Shown piece after piece: positions 1 to 4,915 of a DNA stretch of 5,935 nucleotides. Source of the DNA: Thermoplasmatota archaeon. GTDB taxonomy: Archaea; Thermoplasmatota; Thermoplasmata; Halarchaeoplasmatales; Halarchaeoplasmataceae. The DNA lies in the NCBI GenBank assembly GCA_018610025.1, contig JAHENW010000139.1:1-5935 (forward strand), read 5' to 3'. Every line of letters begins with the position of its first letter. The first letter of the stretch is position 1. The notes beneath the pieces are model-generated. The model made no database searches, was not told the origin of the DNA, and was given only the letters and a program-made list of their open reading frames with translations. Made by a program: the position numbers and the translations under genes.

Positions 1-154
1 CAACTTCGTCCACATCCACCGGAACCTCTACCTCTCTACCTAGCATATCGGTGATAGTCCTGGTCTGCTCTTCACCTTTCACCGTAAAAACAGCACTACC
101 GAGTATAGAGATGGTCAACAATGTGATAACCAAGAAAGTCCATCTTTTCACCAT
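1..154 (-). CDS. ABC transporter substrate-binding protein, N-terminal fragment
   Basis: Partial gene: 51 codons are visible from the ATG at 154-152, and the frame stays open to the window edge. The product starts with a lipoprotein/signal-peptide-like N-terminus: basic MVKRW, a hydrophobic segment at about residues 6-24, then a polar stretch. Residues 31-45 (TRTITDMLGREVEVP) match the start of mature periplasmic binding proteins of the iron/cobalamin/nickel type (BtuF/FhuD-like fold), where the sequence T-[IV]-T-D-x-x-G-R-x-V-x-[IV]-P is characteristic. The start codon overlaps the stop of the upstream FmdE-family gene (ATGGTGA) and a GGGGGTGG Shine-Dalgarno-like run lies at 156-163, so the two are probably translationally coupled. 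Linkage to NikR suggests nickel or another cobalt/nickel compound as ligand; that is inference. No lipobox cysteine is visible in the first 30 residues. Confidence 0.85.
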   Translation of the reverse strand, partial: MVKRWTFLVITLLTISILGSAVFTVKGEEQTRTITDMLGREVEVPVDVDEV

Positions 155-837
155 TCCACCCCCTGAATACCGTAACCCGTGAGTTCCGAATAACCTTCAT
201 CAGCACAGGATAAACAGAGAACGTCTGCATCCCTTTCAACTGTCCTGGTTGCCATCACCTTCTCCCCGCACTGGTCACATATATGACTCTCGTGTATGGG
301 GGCGTAATCCGGTATATCCAATTCCACTTTCTCGAAATCGAATATCTTTTCTGAATCGGTATGTATCACAGCCACAGAAGCCTTTTCCGACACATCCATC
401 AATTTTTCTTTATCATCTTCATCCCCTTCCCTCTTCTCCACCACTTTTTCGAAGAGACCTGAGAAATCTTCCACCTTCTCTTCCCAGTGCCCTGAAGCAT
501 CGTTTACCACCCTAGCCCTCAAACTGTTTCCCCCTCTATCACTGAGTGTGAAGGCCGTTTTCCCTAGATCTCTAAAGATAAGAGAATTGTTACCGAAAGA
601 ACAGCCGGTGACGAATTGAACACCATCGGTAGAACAGTTATTCGTTTCCACTATAGCCAGAACGTCCTCCATGCCATCAGACTTTAGGTTCAACCTCTTT
701 ACCAATTCATAGCTGCCTTTGACACCCAGTGCTAAACCTGGACAGTAATGTCCGTGAAGAACCGCAGCACGGTGAAGTAACTCCTCGACCTTTCCTTTTT
801 CGATCAGTTCCCATATTTCCTTTCTAGGCTCCATCAT
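148..837 (-). CDS. FmdE-family protein with C-terminal zinc ribbon
   Basis: The 229-residue product belongs to the FmdE family, named for a protein of the molybdenum formylmethanofuran dehydrogenase operon but widespread outside it, with no proven catalytic role. The N-terminal domain (about 1-170) carries the family hallmark [11 protein letters not shown] with H28, H30 and C32, and a second signature [17 protein letters not shown] with C68, D71 and C79. These are candidate metal ligands. A linker near 136-148 is highly charged. The C-terminus is a treble-clef/zinc-ribbon type knuckle with C187-x2-C190 and C208-x2-C211. The start at 837 is chosen because an AGGAG sits 8 nt upstream (846-850); a second ATG follows directly. 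It is the first gene of a leftward unit with the ABC binding protein and is divergent from nikR, so a role in metal handling, perhaps nickel, is more plausible than a subunit of formylmethanofuran dehydrogenase. Confidence 0.9.
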   Translation of the reverse strand: MMEPRKEIWELIEKGKVEELLHRAAVLHGHYCPGLALGVKGSYELVKRLNLKSDGMEDVLAIVETNNCSTDGVQFVTGCSFGNNSLIFRDLGKTAFTLSDRGGNSLRARVVNDASGHWEEKVEDFSGLFEKVVEKREGDEDDKEKLMDVSEKASVAVIHTDSEKIFDFEKVELDIPDYAPIHESHICDQCGEKVMATRTVERDADVLCLSCADEGYSELTGYGIQGVEW

Positions 838-845
838 CTCAAAAA

Positions 846-850
846 CTCCT
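846..850 (-). promoter_or_regulatory. Ribosome binding site of the FmdE-family gene
   Basis: AGGAG on the minus strand, 8 nt before the ATG at 837. It fixes the start and contrasts with the divergent nikR gene, which has no such site. Confidence 0.7.
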
Positions 851-875
851 GTAGCACGAAAACGATAAAGGTATT

Positions 876-890
876 ATTATTAACTTTTTC
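876..890 (-). promoter_or_regulatory. Putative promoter of the FmdE-family / ABC transporter unit
   Basis: On the minus strand a purine-rich BRE-like segment (GAAAAAG, 890-884) precedes a TATA-like TTAATAAT (883-876). Its centre predicts a transcription start near 852-854, giving a short leader of about 16 nt that would just contain the AGGAG site. Assigned by position and composition only. Confidence 0.5.
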
Positions 891-903
891 GGTAAAGGTA
901 ACA

Positions 904-918
904 CGAAAGATATATATT
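904..918 (+). promoter_or_regulatory. Putative nikR promoter (BRE plus TATA-like box)
   Basis: CGAAAGA (904-910) resembles an archaeal BRE and is followed by TATATATT (911-918). The box centre lies about 28 nt before the ATG at 943, so transcription would begin at or next to the start codon. The absence of any Shine-Dalgarno upstream of that ATG agrees with a leaderless nikR transcript. Confidence 0.6.
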
Positions 919-926
919 ATTAACAA

Positions 927-946
927 TCATAACACATGTGTGATGA
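927..946. promoter_or_regulatory. Palindrome on the nikR start codon, candidate operator
   Basis: The 20-bp sequence TCATAACACATGTGTGATGA is palindromic at 18 of 20 positions, with a perfect core ACACATGTGT (932-941). It covers the predicted transcription and translation start of nikR. Bound protein there would block the promoter, so autoregulation by NikR is the simplest reading. The E. coli NikR operator is GTATGA-N16-TCATAC, which this does not match in layout, so the assignment is inference from position and symmetry. Confidence 0.45.
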
Positions 947-1353
947 ATATGGATAACACGAAGAGATTTGGGGTGTCGGTTCCCCCCGATCTACTAGAAA
1001 AGTTCGACGAGAAGATAGAAAAAAAGATGTACAGCAATCGTTCAGAAGCTATACGGGACCTGATAAGAGACTTTTTGGTCGAAGAGAAGTGGGAAAGTTC
1101 GGCTGAAGAGGTCTACGGCTCACTCACACTCGTTTACGACCACGAGAAGAAGGGCATATCCGATAAATTAACTGAAATACAGCACGAGGACCACACCCAT
1201 ATAGTCTCGACAATGCACATACACCTGGACGAACACAACTGCATGGAAACACTTGCTATAAAGGGTAAACCCCAGGGTATAAAACACATTGCTGACAGGC
1301 TCATCAGTACCAAGGGTGTAAAGCATGGGAAACTGATGATGACCTCGGTTTGA
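943..1353 (+). CDS. nikR: Nickel-responsive transcriptional regulator NikR
   Basis: A 136-residue protein matching NikR over its whole length. Residues 6-47 form the ribbon-helix-helix DNA-binding domain ([15 protein letters not shown], then [14 protein letters not shown]). The C-terminal ACT-like domain carries the four square-planar nickel ligands with the exact family spacing: H81, H92, H94 and C100, corresponding to E. coli H76, H87, H89 and C95, in the motif [10 protein letters not shown]. The end [11 protein letters not shown] is typical of archaeal NikR. It acts as a tetramer that, with nickel bound, represses nickel uptake. Starts at GTG 940, ATG 943 and ATG 949 are possible; 943 is preferred because it fits a leaderless transcript from the TATA-like box at 911-918. 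It is divergent from the FmdE/ABC transporter unit, its probable target, and is followed closely by a methyltransferase. Confidence 0.95.
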   Translation: MNMDNTKRFGVSVPPDLLEKFDEKIEKKMYSNRSEAIRDLIRDFLVEEKWESSAEEVYGSLTLVYDHEKKGISDKLTEIQHEDHTHIVSTMHIHLDEHNCMETLAIKGKPQGIKHIADRLISTKGVKHGKLMMTSV

Positions 1354-1359
1354 GGAGAT
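1352..1359 (+). promoter_or_regulatory. Ribosome binding site of the methyltransferase
   Basis: GAGGAGAT overlaps the nikR stop codon and lies 8 nt before the TTG at 1368. This favours TTG 1368 as start over TTG 1350, which would have the site inside its coding region. Confidence 0.55.
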
Positions 1360-1367
1360 ATGGTAGA

Positions 1368-1997
1368 TTGATCAAAGAAAAACCTTTCGATGAGCATTTA
1401 GAGAGGTACGAAGAGTGGTTCGAGAGGCACGAATCGGCGTACCGTTCTGAGTTGAAGGCAGTGAGGGAGATGGTGCCCTCGGAAGGTGAAGGTCTGGAAG
1501 TCGGGGTCGGCAGCGGCAGGTTCGCTGGGCCACTTTCAATAAAAAAAGGTATCGATCCATCGCTGGAGATGTTGAAGGGGGCCAGGGAGAGGGGTATCGA
1601 GGTGATCAAGGGGGTAGGAGAGAGGCTTCCCTTTAGAAACAAAAGCTTCGATCACATCCTTATAGTGACCACGATCTGTTTTTTCGACGATGCCGAGAGG
1701 GCACTGAAGGAGTGCAGGAGGGTGCTCAAGGACGGTGGTAAGATCATGATCGGCTTCATCGACAAGAAGAGTTACCTTGGCAAGCTATACGAAAAGAAGA
1801 AAGAAAAAAACGTGTTCTACAGGGAGGCGACCTTCTTTTCTTTCAACGAAGTAAAGGAGATGCTCTCAGGGCAGAAATTTAAGGATATAAGTTCGATACA
1901 CACATTGTTCGAAAGAAGTGTGGATCATGACGGTGTAGAACCGTTCAAGGAAGGCCACGGAGAGGGGTCGTTCGTAGTTGTAAGCGCAAGGAAGTGA
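1368..1997 (+). CDS. Class I SAM-dependent methyltransferase
   Basis: A 209-residue protein with a Rossmann-type methyltransferase core. Motif I EVGVGSGRFA (residues 44-53) is the SAM-binding glycine loop; GIDPSLEML (61-69) supplies the acidic residue for the ribose hydroxyls; LPFRNKSFDHI (87-97) and LKDGGKIMIGF (120-130) match motifs III-IV and post-motif strands of UbiE/Methyltransf_11-like enzymes. An N-terminal cap, PFDEHLERYEEWFERHESAY, is typical of one archaeal/bacterial subgroup. The substrate cannot be told from sequence. I chose the TTG at 1368 because GAGGAGAT precedes it at proper spacing; a TTG at 1350 overlapping the nikR stop would add six residues. The tight spacing to nikR indicates co-transcription, so a link with nickel or metallophore metabolism is possible, but this is inference from position only. 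Confidence 0.88.
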   Translation: MIKEKPFDEHLERYEEWFERHESAYRSELKAVREMVPSEGEGLEVGVGSGRFAGPLSIKKGIDPSLEMLKGARERGIEVIKGVGERLPFRNKSFDHILIVTTICFFDDAERALKECRRVLKDGGKIMIGFIDKKSYLGKLYEKKKEKNVFYREATFFSFNEVKEMLSGQKFKDISSIHTLFERSVDHDGVEPFKEGHGEGSFVVVSARK

Positions 1998-2068
1998 TAG
2001 ATATGGAAGAGATAAGATAAAGACCGATAGGAGTTATACAGCTGAGGGTGCTGAAAGATCTAGATGGA

Positions 2069-2133
2069 TTTTCCAATATATAGTGGAAGACGCAACTTCG
2101 AGAAATATTTTCCAGTAGATCTCGGTAGAAGAC
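2069..2133. repeat. Degenerate tandem repeat, about 40-bp unit
   Basis: TTTTCCA recurs at 2069-2075 and 2108-2114 (39 bp apart), and GTGGAAGAC (2083-2091) is matched by GTAGAAGAC (2125-2133, 42 bp apart), in the same order within each unit. In the first unit TTCCA and TGGAA can also pair as a hairpin. Two diverged copies of one unit is the simplest reading. Confidence 0.4.
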
Positions 2134-2164
2134 ACTGGTGATTATTTGTAATTGTGTTGCGTGA

Positions 2165-2366
2165 GTAAATCTTTGATTTTACAGGATTTCATCCTCCTCA
2201 TCTTCAGAGACCTCCGGTCTCCTCCGATTTACGAGCAAGTGGAACGCAGTTCCAGTGCGTGATCTACAATATCAACAGGAATTGCCAAGCAATTCCTTCG
2301 ACTGTAGGTATTTATAATTTCTACTAAGTAGGAATCAAGATTCCTATGACATCGCGAACAAGTTCG
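2165..2366. repeat. Cluster of short perfect hairpins with 2-3 nt loops
   Basis: Within about 200 bp lie these inverted repeats: GTAAATC-TTT-GATTTTAC (2165-2182, one bulge), AGGAT-TTC-ATCCT (2183-2195), GAGACC-TCC-GGTCTC (2207-2221), TGGAAC-GCA-GTTCCA (2240-2254), a 9-bp stem AGGAATTGC with loop CAA (2277-2297), CTAC-TAA-GTAG (2321-2331), an 8-bp stem TAGGAATC with loop AA (2329-2346), and CGAAC-AA-GTTCG (2355-2366). Three of them share CAAG across the apex. The hairpins at 2321-2331 and 2329-2346 overlap by three bases and would compete. The element type is not recognised. Confidence 0.6.
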
Positions 2367-2492
2367 GGAAATGAGTCCTGCACACTAAAAATAACAAAAG
2401 AGTTGTGTCCTTGACTATAATCCTAATATACTATTTTCATAAAACTGGTGATCCTCCTCTTAAGTTAAAACCATACATGGATGAAAAGGAAT

Positions 2493-2517
2493 AGGGGGTC
2501 TTCGTCAAGAGGGGGTC
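2493..2517 (+). repeat. Direct repeat AGGGGGTC, 17-bp period
   Basis: AGGGGGTC occurs at 2493-2500 and again at 2510-2517. The spacer contains TCTT-CGTC-AAGA, a small stem-loop. No function is assigned. Confidence 0.4.
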
Positions 2518-2547
2518 AAACAGATCGATTTCTACGATAGCAGTCGA

Positions 2548-2612
2548 GGTAGGCCTTCATATTATCACACATATATGTAGAATGTATCCAACTTAAATTT
2601 CTTGGTAGGCCT
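2548..2612 (+). repeat. 9-bp direct repeats GGTAGGCCT flanking 47 bp
   Basis: GGTAGGCCT is present at 2548-2556 and 2604-2612. The 47-bp interval holds a perfect palindrome ACATATATGT (2569-2578). Nine-base direct repeats can be target duplications, but the enclosed segment has no terminal inverted repeats, so this is only a pattern note. Confidence 0.35.
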
Positions 2613-2630
2613 AAAAATTCTTGCCGTAAA

Positions 2631-2640
2631 CTTTTAGTTC
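2631..2640 (+). promoter_or_regulatory. Weak TATA-like element of the acylphosphatase gene
   Basis: CTTTTAGTTC is centred about 29 nt before the ATG at 2665, and no Shine-Dalgarno is visible, which would suit a leaderless transcript. The match to the archaeal TATA consensus is poor. Confidence 0.25.
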
Positions 2641-2664
2641 ACATCATCCATTTAAACAGATAAC

Positions 2665-2937
2665 ATGATACGAAAACATGCTTTCTTCGAGGGAAAGGTC
2701 CAGGGCGTTTTCTTCCGGGCCAATACTAGGGATACTGCCAGAGAGAAGGGTGTCAAGGGATGGGTGAAGAACCTTGCTGACGGAAGAGTCGAGGCGGTCT
2801 TCGAGGGGCCTGAAAAAAAAGTGAACGAGGTCATCGAGTGGTGTAAGAACAACCAGCCTCACGCTAGAGTTGACGGTGTGAAAGTGGAGGAAGAGGAACC
2901 AACAGGAGAGTTCGATAGGTTCTTCGTGAAGAGGTGA
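2665..2937 (+). CDS. acyP: Acylphosphatase
   Basis: A complete 90-residue acylphosphatase, the usual length for this small alpha/beta sandwich enzyme, which hydrolyses acyl phosphates such as acetyl phosphate, carbamoyl phosphate or 1,3-bisphosphoglycerate in the cytoplasm. The phosphate-binding loop GKVQGVFFR ends in the catalytic arginine R18, and the second signature GWVKNLADGRVEAVFEG supplies the catalytic asparagine N36. The start is the first ATG in frame and gives the canonical N-terminal strand before the loop. It stands alone after the hairpin-rich gap and converges on pyruvate kinase, whose stop lies only 7 bp from its own. Confidence 0.95.
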   Translation: MIRKHAFFEGKVQGVFFRANTRDTAREKGVKGWVKNLADGRVEAVFEGPEKKVNEVIEWCKNNQPHARVDGVKVEEEEPTGEFDRFFVKR

Positions 2938-2944
2938 ACTTTTC

Positions 2945-4378
2945 TCAGCTCTTTCTGATACTTTCGCCCTCCTCCAAAAGGCTACTTACCGTCCTGATCT
3001 CAAGCATATTCGTTATCCCTGAGACCGGGGCAGGCACTCCAGCAGTCAATATTAAGGTGTCCTCATCCTTTACCAGCTCTTTTTCCTTCAAGAACTCCGC
3101 GGAGTTGCAGATCATCTCGTCCACGTGCTCGGGGAACTCGGTCTTGAAGGCTTTCACACCCCATACCAGGTTCAACTGCCTTTGAACGGTTTTTGAGTCC
3201 GTGAAGACCAGTATATCCGTGTTCGGCCTGAATTTAGCTATCTTCCTAGCGGTGTAGCCGGAGGAGGTATGGGCTACGATGTACTTGGCATCGATGTCAC
3301 GTGAGGTCTGCCAGACGTTCTTAGATATGATATCAGCAATATCATCACTCCTCAGTTCTGTAGTGTGATGTACCCTGTCTTTAACATATTCCTCCATCCT
3401 CCCGACGACTTCGGCCATGAATTCCACCGATTTTACAGGATACTTACCCATTGCGGTCTCCTCGGACAGCATCACCGCATCGGAGCCGTCTAGCACAGCA
3501 TTGGCAACGTCTGAAACCTCGGCCCTGGTTGCCCTAGGACTCTCAGTCATCGATTTCAACATCTGGGTCGCCGTTATCACTGGCTTCTCCATCCTGTTGC
3601 ACTTCTCGATTATCCTCTTCTGTATGAGCGGTACTTCAGAAGCTGGTACCTCAACACCCAGGTCACCCCGTGCGATCATCACCCCATCCGTAACTTCCAG
3701 TATCTCATCGAGGTTCTCCACGGCCCTCATATGCTCTATCTTCGATATGACCTGCATGTCTGAATCGTAGTCGTCCAGCAGCTCCTTTATGTTCTTAACG
3801 TCTTCCGCCGTTTTTACAAAAGACACAGAAACGAAATCGAAATCTTTCTTGACAGCAAACTCTATATCCTGTATGTCCTTCTCTGTAGGTGTCTTCAGAC
3901 CCGTGTCCCTCCCAGGTACGTTAACCGATTTTTTTGACAGAACTCTACCACCATAGACAACATTGCATCTTGCCCTCTCATCACTCATCTCCTCCACTTT
4001 CAACTCGATCTGGCCGTCGTCGATGAGTACAGTGTCGCCTTCTTCAACGTACTTAAAAAAATCGGGATGATCGACTGGAAGCTCTTCCACGGTACCCTCC
4101 TTTTCTGCACCGATCAGAGAGACCTCCTTCCCTTGCTCTAGAACAGTATCATCCGAAACGTAACCCAGCCTGATCTCCGGTCCCTGAGTGTCCATCATAA
4201 CCCCTATCTCCTCGGGTAAAGAGCGCAGCCGTTTCAGTATCCTCGAATGCTGTTCATGGGTGCCGTGAGAAAAATTCTGTCTGGCTATGTTGACCCCTGA
4301 GTCGACCATCTCCTTCAGTATCTCTTCTGACTCAGATGCTGGTCCTATGGTGGCGACTATCTTCGTCTTTCTCATCAT
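2945..4378 (-). CDS. pyk: Pyruvate kinase
   Basis: Converts phosphoenolpyruvate and ADP to pyruvate and ATP at the end of glycolysis. The product (477 residues from ATG 4378) is full length. Visible hallmarks include RKTKIVATIGPAS at the N-terminus, NIARQNFSHG, MMDTQGPEIR, the active-site segment VISKIE with the catalytic lysine (K213) and metal ligand glutamate (E215), MIARGDLGVE with metal ligand aspartate (D239), TATQMLKSM, and the signature SDVANAVLDGSDAVML. The C-terminal regulatory domain (about 350-477) is complete. DTQGPEIR has Gln where most homologues have Lys, and TATQMLKSM has Lys for the usual Glu. Starts at 4387, 4378 and 4375 are possible; 4378 is preferred because a TATA-like box at 4399-4406 would place transcription onset there. 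It lies 24 bp behind the P-loop kinase (15 bp if ATG 4387 is used). Confidence 0.96.
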   Translation of the reverse strand: MMRKTKIVATIGPASESEEILKEMVDSGVNIARQNFSHGTHEQHSRILKRLRSLPEEIGVMMDTQGPEIRLGYVSDDTVLEQGKEVSLIGAEKEGTVEELPVDHPDFFKYVEEGDTVLIDDGQIELKVEEMSDERARCNVVYGGRVLSKKSVNVPGRDTGLKTPTEKDIQDIEFAVKKDFDFVSVSFVKTAEDVKNIKELLDDYDSDMQVISKIEHMRAVENLDEILEVTDGVMIARGDLGVEVPASEVPLIQKRIIEKCNRMEKPVITATQMLKSMTESPRATRAEVSDVANAVLDGSDAVMLSEETAMGKYPVKSVEFMAEVVGRMEEYVKDRVHHTTELRSDDIADIISKNVWQTSRDIDAKYIVAHTSSGYTARKIAKFRPNTDILVFTDSKTVQRQLNLVWGVKAFKTEFPEHVDEMICNSAEFLKEKELVKDEDTLILTAGVPAPVSGITNMLEIRTVSSLLEEGESIRKS

Positions 4379-4398
4379 GTACACCATTGGGAAGGCGG

Positions 4399-4406
4399 TA
4401 TATTAT
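4399..4406 (-). promoter_or_regulatory. Putative TATA-like box of pyk
   Basis: ATAATATA on the minus strand overlaps the stop codon of the upstream kinase gene and is centred about 25 nt before the ATG at 4378. It suggests that pyk can be transcribed on its own, perhaps leaderless, in addition to read-through from the kinase gene. Confidence 0.35.
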
Positions 4407-4858
4407 TCTTTCAACTGGTCGCCCAAGGACTCGATTATCTGTCCAACAGCATCCCCTGGACTCTTCTCATCCGTATCGATGACGATGTCCGGTTCACCCT
4501 CCTCGTATTCATTCCTTATTATATGTATCACCTTTTCTGGAAGGCTTCCCTCCCTTTTCTGATTCCTTTCTGTGCTACTTTCCAAACTGCAGGACACCTC
4601 CACGAAATAGGTATCATCCACATCATCAAACATTGCTCTCCACTCCCCTTTGTAAAATGTCCCATCCAGTATCCAGTCATCTTTACCGTTCTCTATTCCT
4701 TCACTTACCTTCCGGTACATCTGCTGGTAGGTGTTTTTACTGAAGTCGTCGGAGTGGATGATGTTGAATGACCGACCAGGCTCATCCAACCTTTCTTTCA
4801 GTGCCTTGCCAATGGAAGTCTTTCCAGTGGCCACACCACCGTACACAACGATTATCAT
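4403..4858 (-). CDS. P-loop kinase, APS kinase-like / AAA_33 type
   Basis: A 151-residue nucleotide-binding protein. The Walker A motif is GGVATGKTS (residues 7-15). HSDDF (35-39) is placed like the acidic substrate-site residues of APS kinase and PSTK-type kinases, WILDGTFYKGEWR (62-74) corresponds to the strand after the second substrate element, and ERNQKR (97-102) looks like a short lid with arginines. The C-terminus EPDIVIDTDEKSPGDAV (122-138) closely follows the NPDLVIDT ending of adenylylsulfate kinases. The substrate may be a small molecule or RNA; it is too short for a complete PSTK and no sulfate-assimilation gene is nearby, so I give no symbol. The ATG at 4858 is supported by a TATA-like box at 4883-4890 and the absence of a Shine-Dalgarno. 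pyk lies directly downstream on the same strand. Confidence 0.8.
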   Translation of the reverse strand: MIIVVYGGVATGKTSIGKALKERLDEPGRSFNIIHSDDFSKNTYQQMYRKVSEGIENGKDDWILDGTFYKGEWRAMFDDVDDTYFVEVSCSLESSTERNQKREGSLPEKVIHIIRNEYEEGEPDIVIDTDEKSPGDAVGQIIESLGDQLKE

Positions 4859-4882
4859 TGTTTTAATCTATACCAAAACTTC

Positions 4883-4890
4883 TAAAATAT
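4883..4890. promoter_or_regulatory. Shared divergent TATA-like box between kinase and pyrK
   Basis: The AT-rich octamer TAAAATAT (ATATTTTA on the minus strand) is the only TATA-like element in the 57-bp gap. Its centre is about 28-29 nt from both start codons, ATG 4858 leftward and ATG 4916 rightward. A purine-rich BRE-like GGGAGAAG adjoins it on the leftward side; the rightward side is less purine-rich. Neither gene has a Shine-Dalgarno. Confidence 0.5.
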
Positions 4891-4915
4891 CTTCTCCCTT
4901 CATGGAACGAAGATC

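Larger units (their letters stand above)
851..962 (+). repeat. Three direct copies of GTRRCACGAA-like element
   Basis: GTAGCACGAA (851-860), GTAACACGAA (898-907) and ATAACACGAA (953-962) occur in the same orientation. The first lies at the predicted start of the leftward transcript, the second immediately upstream of the nikR TATA-like box, the third inside the nikR coding sequence, where it could be chance. Their placement is what would be expected of regulator half-sites, but no binding has been shown and they are not in the inverted arrangement of classical NikR operators. Confidence 0.35.
1998..2664. other. 667-bp gene-poor, hairpin-rich intergenic region
   Basis: No credible protein gene or known RNA gene is visible here. 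The stretch is richer in A and T than the flanking genes and carries degenerate tandem repeats (2069-2133), a run of short perfect hairpins (2165-2366) and two sets of direct repeats (2493-2517, 2548-2612), listed separately. I looked for the conserved cores of archaeal RNase P RNA and SRP RNA and saw neither. It may be decayed mobile DNA or a structured noncoding locus; the sequence alone does not decide. Confidence 0.6.

Noticed and set aside
1350..1367. TTG at 1350 as the methyltransferase start
   Set aside because: It has no upstream Shine-Dalgarno, whereas GAGGAGAT serves the in-frame TTG at 1368.
1134..1642. Long minus-strand open frames opposite nikR and the methyltransferase
   Set aside because: They are antisense shadows of well-supported genes and show no domain features.
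2064..2141. 25-codon plus-strand ORF beginning MDFPIYSGRRNF
   Set aside because: It is very short, lies on the degenerate tandem repeat and has no convincing ribosome site or family match.
2277..2346. CRISPR array
   Set aside because: There is only one Cas12a-like repeat and no regular repeat-spacer periodicity; neighbouring palindromes differ in sequence.
1998..2400. RNase P RNA or SRP RNA in the gap
   Set aside because: The conserved core sequences of both RNAs were looked for and are absent.
2465..2638. Minus-strand open stretch with one internal TGA (2516-2518), reading YLDCYRRN and then LDEDPLFLF, vaguely like a tyrosine recombinase segment
   Set aside because: The similarity is a few residues only, the catalytic R-H-R-Y residues are not seen, and an open stretch this long is expected by chance.
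2938..2944. Intrinsic terminator between acyP and pyk
   Set aside because: Only 7 bp separate the convergent stops, with no hairpin and only a CTTTTC run.
3417..3770. Plus-strand open frame opposite pyruvate kinase
   Set aside because: Serine-rich antisense translation of a clearly conserved gene on the other strand.
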